NCBI RefSeq assembly: GCF_001591045.1
Contig: NZ_BCUA01000010.1
Span: forward strand, 1 to 64,000
DNA length: 64,000 nt
From: Sphingopyxis granuli NBRC 100800
Lineage (GTDB): Bacteria > Pseudomonadota > Alphaproteobacteria > Sphingomonadales > Sphingomonadaceae
Direction of reading: 5' to 3'
Every line of letters begins with the position of its first letter. The stretch's first letter is position 1. The notes beneath the pieces were generated by a model. It did no database searches and had not been told where the DNA came from. It was given only the letters and a program-made list of their open reading frames with translations. Positions 9,053 to 17,723 of this stretch are shown here, one piece after another. The translations under genes were made by a program, and so were the position numbers.

Positions 9053-9622
9053 TCAGCCCGCCGGTGTCGCGATCACGCCGCAGGCGACGCGCCCGCCGCT
9101 GTTGCCCGCCGGGTCGGTCCGCATGTCGTCAGGGCCGGCGTGGATGACGAACGCCGCGCCATCGGCGTCGAGCAGCCCGCCCTCGCCGGTCAGCCGCGAT
9201 CCGACCATGTGCAGCGTCGCGCGACCGATCATGCCCGATTCGACGACCAGATTGGGCAGGTCGCCATGGTGGGCACCCATCGGATTGTCGCGGCCGTGCT
9301 GCGCGCCGGTCGGGTTCCAGTGCGGTCCGGCGCTGCTGAAATCGGGCGCCGCGCACTGTCCGACCGCATGGACATGCATGCCATAGGTGCCCGGCCCGAA
9401 GCCGCGTGCCACGACCTCCAGCCGTAGACCGGACGAATCGCGGAAGATGTCGACGCGCCCGCGGTCCGCGCCGCGCGCGTCGCGCAGTTCGGCATAGGCA
9501 TCGGGCGTCGGGAGGTTGCTCGACCCGCCTTTGTCCGTCGTGGCGCACCCCGTCAGCGCCAGCGCGCCGAGCGCGACCGTGCTCCAGACCAGACTATGCG
9601 CGATCCGCCGATGCTCGATCAT
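9053..9622 (-). CDS. sodC: Cu/Zn superoxide dismutase, lipoprotein form
   Basis: This is a protein of 189 residues. The N-terminus is a lipoprotein signal with the lipobox LTGC (Cys26), so it is probably anchored to a membrane and faces the periplasm. Metal ligands are in place: GMHVHAVGQC (His83, His85), HWNPTGAQHG (His101, His109), HHGDLPN (His119, Asp121) and FVIHAG (His161). Cys90 and Cys181 can form the conserved disulfide, and the active-site Arg is in GGRVAC. It dismutates superoxide outside the cytoplasm. The start at 9622 has AGGGAG ahead; a longer frame continues upstream toward the ugd 3' end without family match. It lies 67 bases downstream of ugd on the same strand. Confidence 0.93.
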   Translation of the reverse strand: MIEHRRIAHSLVWSTVALGALALTGCATTDKGGSSNLPTPDAYAELRDARGADRGRVDIFRDSSGLRLEVVARGFGPGTYGMHVHAVGQCAAPDFSSAGPHWNPTGAQHGRDNPMGAHHGDLPNLVVESGMIGRATLHMVGSRLTGEGGLLDADGAAFVIHAGPDDMRTDPAGNSGGRVACGVIATPAG

Positions 9623-9689
9623 TCCGATGCTCCCTTGCTGCCACGGTGCCACCCGCGTGGACGGACGGCTTCGGTCCGCGATCATGCCC

Positions 9690-11000
9690 TCATTCGGCGC
9701 TGCTTCCAATAGCGATATGGCGGAAACCGTGCCGCAGCACCTCGTCGCGGCGATAGATATTGCGCAGGTCGACGAGCAGGCGATCGGCCATGACCCCGCC
9801 GAGCCGGTCGAAATCGAGCGCGCGGAACGCATCCCATTCGGTGACGATCGCGACCGCATGCGCGCCGTCAGCCGCGGCATAGGCGCTCTGCTGCATCTCG
9901 ACCTCGGGCATCATCGGCGCCGCGATGACCATGCCTTCGGGATCGTAGGCCGTCACCCGCGCGCCCGCGTCGAGTAGCGTCTGGACGATCGCGAGGCTGG
10001 GCGAATCGCGCATGTCGTCGGTGTTCGGCTTGAAGGTCAGGCCGAGGAGCGCGACGGTCTTGCCGCGCGCGCTGCCGCCCATCGCCTGGACGATCTTGCG
10101 ACCCATCGCGCGCTTGCGAAGATCGTTCGCCTGCACCGTCGCCTCGACAAGGCGCAGCGGCACGTCGTGATCCTGCGCGGTCTTGAGCAGCGCGAGCGTA
10201 TCCTTGGGGAAGCAGCTTCCGCCATAGCCCGGCCCGGCGTGGAGGAATTTCGCGCCGATGCGGTTGTCGAGCCCGATGCCGCGCGCGACGTCCTGCACTT
10301 CGGCGCCGACCGCCTCGCACAGATCGGCGATCTCGTTGATGAAGGTGATCTTGGTCGCGAGGAAGGCATTGGCGGCATATTTGATCATTTCCGCAGTGCG
10401 GCGGCGCGTGACGAGAATCGGCGCCTCGTTGAGGAACAGCGGGCGATAGACTTCGCGCAGCACCGCCTCGCCGCGCGCATCCTCGGTGCCGATCACGATG
10501 CGGTCGGGGCGCTTGAAGTCGCCGATCGCCGCGCCTTCGCGCAGGAACTCGGGGTTGGAAGCGACGCTGTGCGCGCGCGTCGGCGCGCTCTCGCGCAGGA
10601 TGCGTTCGACTTCATCACCGGTGCCGACGGGGACGGTCGACTTAGTGACGATCACGCAGCCATGGTCGAGCGTTGCGGCCAGTTCCTCGGCGGCGCCGAA
10701 GACATAGGACAGGTCGGCGTGGCCGTCGCCGCGCCGCGACGGCGTGCCGACCGCGATGAACACCGCGTCGGCACCGGCGACGGCCGTCGCCAGATCGGTG
10801 GTGAAGGACAGGTGCCCCGCCGCGACATTGGCGGCGACGAGCGCGTCGAGACCGGGCTCGTAGATCGGCATACGGCCCGCGTGCAGCGCATCGATCTTGC
10901 TTTCGTCCTTGTCGACGCAGACGACATCGTGCCCGAAATCGGAGAAACAGGCCCCGGAAACCAGACCGACATAGCCGGTTCCGATCATGGCGATTTTCAT
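9690..11000 (-). CDS. ugd: UDP-glucose 6-dehydrogenase
   Basis: This is a cytosolic protein of 436 residues. The NAD-binding GTGYVG is at residues 7-12, the linker region holds VGTPSRRGDGHADLSYV, and the catalytic Cys263 lies in PGYGGSCFPKD. It oxidises UDP-glucose twice to UDP-glucuronate, a precursor for exopolysaccharide and glycolipid; in sphingomonads, glucuronosyl ceramide is an outer-membrane lipid. No polysaccharide genes are adjacent, so it is probably a housekeeping supply enzyme. It sits downstream of the exbD terminator, so it has its own promoter in the 148-base gap, and sodC follows it. Confidence 0.96.
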   Translation of the reverse strand: MKIAMIGTGYVGLVSGACFSDFGHDVVCVDKDESKIDALHAGRMPIYEPGLDALVAANVAAGHLSFTTDLATAVAGADAVFIAVGTPSRRGDGHADLSYVFGAAEELAATLDHGCVIVTKSTVPVGTGDEVERILRESAPTRAHSVASNPEFLREGAAIGDFKRPDRIVIGTEDARGEAVLREVYRPLFLNEAPILVTRRRTAEMIKYAANAFLATKITFINEIADLCEAVGAEVQDVARGIGLDNRIGAKFLHAGPGYGGSCFPKDTLALLKTAQDHDVPLRLVEATVQANDLRKRAMGRKIVQAMGGSARGKTVALLGLTFKPNTDDMRDSPSLAIVQTLLDAGARVTAYDPEGMVIAAPMMPEVEMQQSAYAAADGAHAVAIVTEWDAFRALDFDRLGGVMADRLLVDLRNIYRRDEVLRHGFRHIAIGSSAE

Positions 11001-11093
11001 GGGCGCTTACCTCTTATCCTAACTGCCGTGGGATGCCCCGCACCGGTGCGGGCGGGATGGCGCGTCCTTAAGGCGAAAAGACGCAAAGAAAAA

Positions 11094-11117
11094 GGGCCGC
11101 GAATGGCTTCGCGGCCC
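11094..11117 (-). terminator. Rho-independent terminator after the tonB-exbB-exbD-exbD operon
   Basis: A perfect 10-base-pair stem, GGGCCGCGAA/TTCGCGGCCC, surrounds a 4-base loop. Read on the minus strand it is followed by TTTTTCTTT. It lies 31 bases after the second exbD stop. Confidence 0.88.
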
Positions 11118-11148
11118 CGTTCTCTTTGCGGCTCGCGCCGATCAGCGA

Positions 11149-11574
11149 TCAGAAGGCGCGGGCATATTGCTCGTTGCCGACGAAGCCGAGCTTGCCGACG
11201 CCACTGCGCTTGATGACGGCCATCACGCGATCGACGACGATATAGCGAGCATAGGGATCGGGCTGCACCTGCAGCTCGGGCTCGACCGGCAATGTCTTGG
11301 TCTGCTCAAGATACTGGGTGAGCTGCGCCAGATCGACCGGCGTGCCGTTCCAGGTGATCGTCCCGGCCGGGTCGATCATGATCTTGTTTTTTTCCGGATC
11401 GACATTGGTCGGCGCGTCGTTGGGCACCGGCAGGTCGATCTTCACCGCGTGGGTCTGGACCGGGATGGTGATGATGAACATGATGAGGAGCACGAGCATG
11501 ACGTCGATCAGCGGCGTCATGTTCACTTCCATCATCGGTTCGTCATTGCCGTCTTCCCTCACAGCTGCGGACAT
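11149..11574 (-). CDS. exbD: Biopolymer transport protein ExbD/TolR (second copy)
   Basis: This is a protein of 141 residues. It has a short cytoplasmic tail, one membrane helix at about 17-37 with the essential Asp in PLIDVMLVLLIMF, and a periplasmic ExbD domain ending FVGNEQYARAF. ExbD forms the ion channel of the TonB complex together with ExbB. It is the last gene of the four-gene operon, 35 bases after the first exbD, and is followed by a strong terminator. The proton-carrying Asp is intact in both copies, so both could be active. Two ExbD proteins per operon are known from Xanthomonas and sphingomonads. Confidence 0.94.
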   Translation of the reverse strand: MSAAVREDGNDEPMMEVNMTPLIDVMLVLLIMFIITIPVQTHAVKIDLPVPNDAPTNVDPEKNKIMIDPAGTITWNGTPVDLAQLTQYLEQTKTLPVEPELQVQPDPYARYIVVDRVMAVIKRSGVGKLGFVGNEQYARAF

Positions 11575-11609
11575 GGCGTTATTCCTTCAAACTAGGGGGG
11601 ATCGCGCCT

Positions 11610-12128
11610 TTAGAGGCGGCCCAGCGTGGCCGAACCAGGCGCAGGCTCGGAAATGAACCCGATCTTCTGGAAACCGGCATATTGCATCGTGTAGATCACC
11701 CCGCCGATGCACTGGTACGGCGTGTTGACGTCGCCGCGGATATGCACTTCGGGGAAATTCTCTTCGGTAATGTTCTGCACGCCGCCGATCTTCTCGATCA
11801 GATCCTCGAGCTTCTTCTGCCCGCGTTCGAGCAGCTGCCGCGAATCGACCGGGGTCCGGCCCCAATAGACTTCGCACGACGCGCTGTCGGCGTTGGGCTG
11901 GCCATCGCCGTCGGTGTCCGCCGAGCGGACCGAGATATTGACGTTCTCGGGCTTGGTCGTCGTGGGTTCGAAAGGCACGTCGGGCAGTTTGAGGTTCACC
12001 GTCTCCAACACCACGGGAACCGTGATGAGGAAGATGATGAGCAGCACCAGCATGATGTCCACGAGCGGAATCACGTTGATTTCCGACATCGGGGCCTCAT
12101 CGCTAATTTCACCTACACTCATCGCCAT
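11610..12128 (-). CDS. exbD: Biopolymer transport protein ExbD/TolR with extended periplasmic domain (first copy)
   Basis: This is a protein of 172 residues, about 30 longer than the usual ExbD and than its neighbour. The membrane helix (about 19-40) has the essential Asp in PLVDIMLVLL. The extra length is in the periplasmic part: residues 71-81 read DTDGDGQPNAD, which fits the Dx[DN]xDG calcium-loop pattern, and Cys85 and Cys140 could form a disulfide. The rest keeps the ExbD fold, including EVHIRGD and YAGFQKIGFI. It lies between exbB and the shorter exbD in the operon. Whether it pairs with the short copy in one complex or serves a different TonB complex is unknown. Confidence 0.93.
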   Translation of the reverse strand: MAMSVGEISDEAPMSEINVIPLVDIMLVLLIIFLITVPVVLETVNLKLPDVPFEPTTTKPENVNISVRSADTDGDGQPNADSASCEVYWGRTPVDSRQLLERGQKKLEDLIEKIGGVQNITEENFPEVHIRGDVNTPYQCIGGVIYTMQYAGFQKIGFISEPAPGSATLGRL

Positions 12129-12226
12129 AGGATCAGCATCCTGTCACAAATTGATTTCGTGGGACGACCCGGCGCCCGCCGACCTGCCCTGACGGCAGGA
12201 GCGCCGGACGCCGGTTCGCCGAATCC

Positions 12227-13039
12227 TCAGGCCTTCTTCGGCGCCGCAGCCGGAGCAGCCGGCTTGCCGGCCGGGGCGGGCGCGACGGGGCGCACCTGGC
12301 CGCCCGACATGATCGAGCCGAGAACGTCGTTCGAGAAGGTCGACAGGCTGCGCGAGATCGCCTTGTTGCGGCTCTGCAGCCAGTTGAAGGCGAGCACCGC
12401 GGGAACCGCCACGATCAGACCGATCGCGGTCATGATCAGCGCTTCACCGACCGGGCCAGCGACGGTGTCGATCGAGGCCTGGCCCGACGCGCCGATCTTC
12501 ACCAGCGCGCGGAGAATACCGATAACCGTACCGAACAGGCCGACGAACGGCGCGGTCGAACCCACGGTGGCGAGGAAGGACAGGCCGCCGTTGAGCTTCG
12601 AGTTGATGTGGCCCTGCGACCGCTCGAGCGTGCCGTGCATCCAGTCGTGCGCCTCGATCGGGTTGGTCAGCTTGCCATGCTCTTCATGCGCACGCAGGCC
12701 GTCCTCGACCACCTGGCGGTAGGCACTGTTCTTCTCGAGCTTCGCGGCGCCCTCGGCGAGCGTCGGTGCGCGCCAGAAATTGGCGGTGACCGTCTTGCCC
12801 TGGCTCATCACCTTGTTCTGCTCGAACAGCTTGGTGAACAGGATGTAGAGCGATCCGACGAACATGATCAGCAGCACGAGGAAGGTGAGCTGCGACACGA
12901 TGCCGCCTTCGCACAGCGCCGGGATGAGGCCGTAGGGGCTCTCGCCCTCGCCGACGGTGCACATCGATGCCGGCATCAGGGTCATCCCCGTCGGGGCATG
13001 GCCACCCGCCGCAGCGGCATTTGCGATCAGATTAAGCAT
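12227..13039 (-). CDS. exbB: MotA/TolQ/ExbB proton channel family protein ExbB
   Basis: This is a protein of 270 residues with three membrane helices. The first follows the N-terminal periplasmic lead (QLTFLVLLIMFVGSLYILF), and the other two are at about 155-180 and 195-220, where FVGLFGTVIGILRAL and the segment ending IVAVPAVLAFNW carry family-conserved residues. The C-terminus is Ala/Pro-rich (PAPAGKPAAPAAAPKKA), a variable tail. It forms the pentameric stator that powers TonB using the proton gradient. It sits 69 bases after tonB and 98 bases before the first exbD on the same strand. Confidence 0.95.
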   Translation of the reverse strand: MLNLIANAAAAGGHAPTGMTLMPASMCTVGEGESPYGLIPALCEGGIVSQLTFLVLLIMFVGSLYILFTKLFEQNKVMSQGKTVTANFWRAPTLAEGAAKLEKNSAYRQVVEDGLRAHEEHGKLTNPIEAHDWMHGTLERSQGHINSKLNGGLSFLATVGSTAPFVGLFGTVIGILRALVKIGASGQASIDTVAGPVGEALIMTAIGLIVAVPAVLAFNWLQSRNKAISRSLSTFSNDVLGSIMSGGQVRPVAPAPAGKPAAPAAAPKKA

Positions 13040-13108
13040 TGGTTATTCCCTCTCAAAAATCGTGATATTCATGAAAGCTGATGTTGCCTGTGGCCGACAC
13101 GCGCAGGA

Positions 13109-13765
13109 TTACTGCGGAATCTGCCACCGGATACGGTTGCTGTAGGAGCCGCCCTTCGGATTGCCCTCGCGGTCCTTGCCCGGGTTGAAGCGGGCGCGGC
13201 GCGTGATGAGCTTGCAGGTCTCCGCATCGAGGTCGGAATGGCCGCTCGACGAGGTCACGTCGCACGAGGTCACGCGACCGTCGGCGCCGTAACTGACGCG
13301 GAAACCCGTGGTGCCTTCGCGGCCTTCACGCATTGCGCGCGCCGGATAGTCGTCGTTGGTCGCCCAACGCCCGGGGTTGCCCTTCGGCGTCCCTTCCTGG
13401 CTGAGATCGGGGGCCGGCGGAGCCGGCGGAGCCGCAGGCGGAACATAGATCGGCGGCGGCGGAGCCGGCGGAGCCTTCGGCACCGACTGGATCACGTTCG
13501 ACGTCACCGGCGGCGGAATCGGCGACGGAGGCGTCACCACCGGCGGCGGCGGCGGAAGCTTGTTGTCCGGCGGCGGCGGCGGCGGCGGTTCTTCCGGCGG
13601 CGGCGGTTCGTTGACGTCCACGACGTCCAGTTTCTCGGCGAGTTTCTTGACGATGCTGATATTCAGGCCGTTGACCAGGCCATAACCCAGAACTGCCGTA
13701 AACAGACCAACCAAGACAATCGCCACTACCCTGTTTTTAGGGTCGACATTATCACCATAAGCCAT
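13109..13765 (-). CDS. tonB: Energy transducer TonB
   Basis: This is a protein of 218 residues. A single N-terminal membrane helix (about 13-33), a long Pro/Glu-rich spacer (about 53-125, runs of PPPP) that spans the periplasm, and a C-terminal TonB domain (about 130-218) containing YPARAMREGREG are all present. Two cysteines, in TSCDVTS and AETCKLI, could make a disulfide in that domain. TonB carries energy to the outer-membrane receptors, of which at least five are encoded in this window. It is the first gene of the operon; the promoter should be in the 272-base divergent gap up to 14038. Confidence 0.95.
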   Translation of the reverse strand: MAYGDNVDPKNRVVAIVLVGLFTAVLGYGLVNGLNISIVKKLAEKLDVVDVNEPPPPEEPPPPPPPDNKLPPPPPVVTPPSPIPPPVTSNVIQSVPKAPPAPPPPIYVPPAAPPAPPAPDLSQEGTPKGNPGRWATNDDYPARAMREGREGTTGFRVSYGADGRVTSCDVTSSSGHSDLDAETCKLITRRARFNPGKDREGNPKGGSYSNRIRWQIPQ

Positions 13766-14037
13766 TCAGGGACGACGCTCCTTGCTAGATCATCCTGACA
13801 CCAAAAATCCTTCCCGACGGGTTGGGTTGCCAACATGCCCGGATAATTTCCGATCCATTCCGCGAGACCCGACGGTTAGCAGCCGGCATGTTCTGTTCTT
13901 GCCGGACGCTTCGTCGCCCGTCCTATCGTGGTGGCGGCAAGTTCGCAAACCCTTTATCAGCGGTTAATGTGCCATAGCCCAATGCAGGGTTTCCGCGCGC
14001 CTTTCGAGCGCCCCGACAAACAGAAACGGATCGATCC

Positions 14038-14919
14038 ATGCGCATGACTCCGCCCGCCATCGCCGCTCTCCTCGCTTTGATAAGCTCCGGAATCTCTAGC
14101 GTTTTTGCCATGGAGAAACCAGCACCCGCGGTCGCCGCCGTCGCCAGTCCCTACAGCTATGCGGACCTCGCCGACCTTGCCGTCGCGGCGCCGATGGCGA
14201 TCCACGCGCGCATCCGGAAGGCCGCGGCGCTGAAGCCCGAACAGGCCCCGGGGCTCGCCGCGGGCCATGTGCGATTCTTCATCGAAGCCGATGTGGTCAG
14301 CCTGATTCGCGGCTCCGGACCGCTCGCCGCGCGCATCTCCTACCTCGTCGACCTGCCGCTCGCGGCGAACGGCAAGGCGCCGAAGCTGAAGAGCAAGCAA
14401 CCCGTCCTGATCTTCGCGCGCCCGGTCGCAAGCGGCACGACGACCGACACCGGCAGCGTCCGCCTCGTCGCGCCCGACGCGCAGCTCGCGTGGGACCCCG
14501 CGACCGAGGCGCGGCTGCGCGCGATCCTGACCGAACTCGTCAAGCCCGGCGCCCCGCCCGCGATCACCGGCATCGCCAACGGCTTCCACGTCCCCGGCAC
14601 GCTACCTGGCGAGGGCGAGACGCAATTGTTCCTCAACACCGCGACGGGCGATCCGGTTTCGCTGACCGTCATCACCGCCGCCGATGGATCGCGCCGCTGG
14701 GCGGCCGCCTTCGGGGAGATCGTCGACGGGTCGGCGGCGGTGCCGCGCCGCGACACGCTCGCCTGGTACCGCCTCGCCTGCGGCCTGCCCAAGGCGCTGC
14801 CGCTCGACAAGCTGGCGGGCACCGCGCCCGAGGACCGCAAGAAGACCGCCGCCGACTATGCGATGATCCTCGGCGCGCTCGGCGAATGCACGCGGACCCG
14901 CGCACCCGTCGGCGGCTGA
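14038..14919 (+). CDS. Exported protein of unknown function
   Basis: This is a protein of 293 residues. A signal peptide of about 24 residues ends at VFA. The mature part is Ala/Leu-rich with no motif that I recognise; segments such as SYLVDLPLAANGKAPKLKSKQPVLIFARP and GLPKALPLDKLAG suggest a small beta-rich periplasmic domain. Its two cysteines are in ACGLPK and GECTR, so a disulfide is possible. It is divergent from tonB and lies 129 bases upstream of hom. It is probably a lineage-conserved hypothetical. It could share regulation with tonB through the common gap, but nothing in the sequence proves this. Confidence 0.75.
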   Translation: MRMTPPAIAALLALISSGISSVFAMEKPAPAVAAVASPYSYADLADLAVAAPMAIHARIRKAAALKPEQAPGLAAGHVRFFIEADVVSLIRGSGPLAARISYLVDLPLAANGKAPKLKSKQPVLIFARPVASGTTTDTGSVRLVAPDAQLAWDPATEARLRAILTELVKPGAPPAITGIANGFHVPGTLPGEGETQLFLNTATGDPVSLTVITAADGSRRWAAAFGEIVDGSAAVPRRDTLAWYRLACGLPKALPLDKLAGTAPEDRKKTAADYAMILGALGECTRTRAPVGG

Positions 14920-15048
14920 TGCCGCGTAGCCGCCGCTACGGCGCGAACAGAAATTCTATCGCGCTTGTTCCCTTGTTTCCGCCGGAAAAGCCGATAGGGG
15001 GCGCTGGCAACGGCGGGCGATGGCCCGCGCCATCGACGGAGTAGCCGC

Positions 15049-16368
15049 ATGTCCCCCCTTCCCTCTCCCACCGCGTCCCGCCCCCCGCTGCGCGTGGCGC
15101 TGGCGGGCATCGGCGTGGTCGGCGGCGGCGTCGTCCGGCTGCTCGAGGCAAACCGCGAGCTGATCGCGCGCCGCGCCGGGCGGGCGATCGAGATCGTCGC
15201 GCTGTCGGCGCGCGACCGCCACAAGGACCGCGGCGTCGACCTGTCGGCCTATCGCTGGGAAGACGACATGGGCGCGCTGGTCACTGCCGACGATGTCGAT
15301 GTCGTCGTCGAGATGGTCGGCGGCGCCGACGGCCCGGCGCTGACCCTCGCGCGCGCCGCGCTCGGCGCGGGCAAGGCGCTCGTCACCGCGAACAAGGCGA
15401 TGATCGCGCATCACGGGCTGGACCTCGCGCGACTGGCAGAGGAACGCGACACGCCGCTCAAATATGAAGCCGCGGTCGCGGGCGGCATCCCGGTGATCAA
15501 GGCGCTGCGCGAAGGCGCGTCGGCGAACCAGATCGCGCGCGTCTACGGCATCCTCAACGGCACCTGCAATTATATCCTGACGCTGATGGAGCGCGAGCGC
15601 GCGAGCTTCGCCGACGCGCTCGCCGACGCGCAGGCCGAAGGCTATGCCGAGGCCGACCCGACCTTCGACGTCGACGGCATCGATGCCGCGCACAAGCTGT
15701 CGATCCTCGCCGCGCTCTGCTTCGGGACGAAGCTCGATATCGGCGCGGTGACCGCGACCGGCATCCGCGGCCTGATCGCGGCGGACATCCGCGAGGCCGA
15801 GGCGCTCGGCCATCGCGTGCGGCTGATCGGCATGGCCGAGCGCGACGAGACCGGCCTCTATCAGCATGTCCAGCCGTGCCTCGTGCCCGCCGACCACCCG
15901 CTCGCCTATGTTCCCGGCGCGCTCAACGCCGTAGTGGCAGAGGGCAATTTCGTCGGCCGCCTGTTCTTCGAGGGCGCGGGCGCGGGCGCGGGGCCGACGG
16001 CATCGGCGATCGTCGCCGATATCATCGACATCGCACGCGACGAATATGGGCCGGCCTTCGCGATGCCGGTCGACGCGCTCGATCGGGCCGCCACCGCCGA
16101 CGCGGGCGCGCGCGTCGGCAAGCATTATGTTCGCCTGGTCGTCGAGGACCGCATCGGCGTCCTCGCCGAGATCGCGACGGCGATGCGCGACGCGGGTGTG
16201 TCGATCGAAAGCTTCATCCAGCGCGGCGACGATGCGGACGGCGGCGTTGTGATTGCGCTCGTCACCCACGCCGGCCCGGCCAGCGCGATCCACGCGGCGC
16301 TGGCGACGCTGTCGGCGTCGGACCACGTCGTCGGGACGCCGATGCACATGCCGATACTGGCGCTCTGA
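15049..16368 (+). CDS. hom: Homoserine dehydrogenase
   Basis: This is a cytosolic protein of 439 residues. The N-terminal Rossmann domain begins VALAGIGVVGGGVV, the catalytic and substrate-binding domain has VTANKAMIAHHG, KYEAAVAGGIPVIKALREG, GILNGTCNYILT and DPTFDVDGIDAAHKL (all family signatures), and a C-terminal ACT domain (about 350-435) starts at HYVRLVVEDRIGVLAEIA. It reduces aspartate semialdehyde to homoserine on the way to threonine and methionine, and the ACT domain implies feedback control by threonine. It is monofunctional, with no aspartokinase fused. The start has GGAG about nine bases ahead. glpX follows, separated by a repeat-bearing gap. Confidence 0.97.
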   Translation: MSPLPSPTASRPPLRVALAGIGVVGGGVVRLLEANRELIARRAGRAIEIVALSARDRHKDRGVDLSAYRWEDDMGALVTADDVDVVVEMVGGADGPALTLARAALGAGKALVTANKAMIAHHGLDLARLAEERDTPLKYEAAVAGGIPVIKALREGASANQIARVYGILNGTCNYILTLMERERASFADALADAQAEGYAEADPTFDVDGIDAAHKLSILAALCFGTKLDIGAVTATGIRGLIAADIREAEALGHRVRLIGMAERDETGLYQHVQPCLVPADHPLAYVPGALNAVVAEGNFVGRLFFEGAGAGAGPTASAIVADIIDIARDEYGPAFAMPVDALDRAATADAGARVGKHYVRLVVEDRIGVLAEIATAMRDAGVSIESFIQRGDDADGGVVIALVTHAGPASAIHAALATLSASDHVVGTPMHMPILAL

Positions 16369-16391
16369 CACGCCGGAGGCGTGCGGGAAAA

Positions 16392-16522
16392 TCTCACGCG
16401 AAGGCGCGAAGAAGTCGCTCTTGCCGCGAAGCGGCTTTTTGTCCAGCCGTGCGGCAAGACGCGCCGCTGAAGGAAAAGGGGGCCTTACGGCCCAACTCTT
16501 CTCCTTCGCGTCTTCGCGTGAA
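16392..16522. repeat. Inverted-repeat element in the hom-glpX gap
   Basis: The 337-base gap from 16369 to 16705 contains near-matching inverted arms: TCTCACGCGAAGGCGCGAAG at 16392-16411 and, at about 16498-16522, the complement of TTCACGCGAAGACGCGAAGG. Inner hairpins (CCGCGAAGCGG near 16424 and GGGCCTTACGGCCC-like near 16480) lie between them. The layout suggests a small non-coding palindromic unit (MITE- or REP-like) that may also end the hom transcript. The remaining 180 bases up to glpX show no gene; the ATATGGCGCG motif appears twice there (about 16528 and 16650). Confidence 0.5.
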
Positions 16523-16705
16523 ACCCATATGGCGCGGTGCCGACCACATGCGCCGGCACCGGAAGGCTCATCACCCAGCTGGCAGGGAAAGCCGTCAAGG
16601 CGGCTTCGAATCGGGCGAAGCCTTCTCGACAAGCGGCGCGGGCGACCATATGGCGCGCAGCAGGCCCGCGCGGCGCGACACGGATACAGACGGAGAGTCA
16701 GGACA

Positions 16706-17677
16706 ATGACGAACAGCAGCAGCAACCTCGACCGGGTGCTCGTGCTCGAAATGGTGCGCGTCACCGAAGCCGCGGCGATCGCCGCTGCGAAGCTGATCGG
16801 GCGCGGCGACGAAAAGGCCGCCGACGCCGCCGCGGTCGAGGCGATGCGCGCGGCCTTCAACACGCTCTATATGGACGGCACCGTCGTCATCGGCGAGGGC
16901 GAGCGCGACGAGGCGCCGATGCTCTATATCGGCGAGAAGGTCGGCGCCGCCCCCGGCAAGGGGCCGAAGATCGACATCGCGCTCGACCCGCTCGAAGGCA
17001 CGACGATCACGGCAAAGGCCGGTCCGAACGCGCTCGCGGTGCTCGCGATCGCCGAGGAAGGCTGCCTGCTCAATGCACCCGACGTCTATATGGACAAGCT
17101 GGCGGTCGGCCCCGGCTATTCGCCCGACATCGTCAACTTCGACAACAGCGTGCGCGAGAATGTCGAGGCGGTCGCGCGCGAAAAGGGTGTCGCGCCCGCC
17201 GACATCATCGTCTGCGTCCTCGACCGGCCGCGCCACGAGGCGCTGATCGCCGAGCTGCGCGCGATCGGCTGCGGCGTCGCGCTGATCCCCGACGGCGACG
17301 TCGCCGGCGTGATCGCGACGACCAACCCCGAAACCAACATCGACATCTACATGGGGTCGGGCGGCGCGCCCGAGGGTGTGCTGGCGGCGGCGGCGCTGCG
17401 CTGCGTCGGCGGCCAGTTCAAGGGCCGGCTGCTGTTCCGCAACGACGACGAGCGGCAGCGCGCGCGCAAATGGGGAATCGAGAATCTCGACCGCGTCTAC
17501 GACCTTCAGGATCTGGCGAAGGGCGATGTGATCTTCGCGGCGACCGGCGTCACCGACGGATCGCTGCTGCGCGGCGTCAAGCACCGCCGCGGCGGCATCC
17601 TGACCACTGAAAGCATCGTGATGCGCGCCTCTTCGGGCACCGTGCGCTGGGTCAAGGGCGAACACCGCGAGGGGTGA
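16706..17677 (+). CDS. glpX: Class II fructose-1,6-bisphosphatase
   Basis: This is a cytosolic protein of 323 residues, the normal length for GlpX. Metal- and substrate-binding segments are visible: GTVVIGEGERDEAPMLYIGE, then DIALDPLEGT, and GSGGAPEGVLAAAALR near residue 220. It removes the 1-phosphate from fructose 1,6-bisphosphate in gluconeogenesis. The start at 16706 gives the family N-terminus (TNSSSNLDRVLVLEMVRVTE); the open frame runs 150 codons further upstream through the repeat region but has no family match. The order hom-glpX-recJ in the same neighbourhood is common in sphingomonads, as far as I recall. Confidence 0.97.
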   Translation: MTNSSSNLDRVLVLEMVRVTEAAAIAAAKLIGRGDEKAADAAAVEAMRAAFNTLYMDGTVVIGEGERDEAPMLYIGEKVGAAPGKGPKIDIALDPLEGTTITAKAGPNALAVLAIAEEGCLLNAPDVYMDKLAVGPGYSPDIVNFDNSVRENVEAVAREKGVAPADIIVCVLDRPRHEALIAELRAIGCGVALIPDGDVAGVIATTNPETNIDIYMGSGGAPEGVLAAAALRCVGGQFKGRLLFRNDDERQRARKWGIENLDRVYDLQDLAKGDVIFAATGVTDGSLLRGVKHRRGGILTTESIVMRASSGTVRWVKGEHREG

Positions 17678-17690
17678 GCGACTCATTCTC

Positions 17691-17723
17691 CCTTCCAGCT
17701 TGCGGGAAGGAGCGTTGCTTTTT
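17691..17723 (+). terminator. Possible terminator after glpX
   Basis: A short stem CCTTCC/GGAAGG (17691-17696 with 17705-17710) is followed, eight bases later, by TTTTT at 17719-17723. The stem is weak and the T run overlaps the stop of the convergent flavodoxin gene. Confidence 0.35.
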
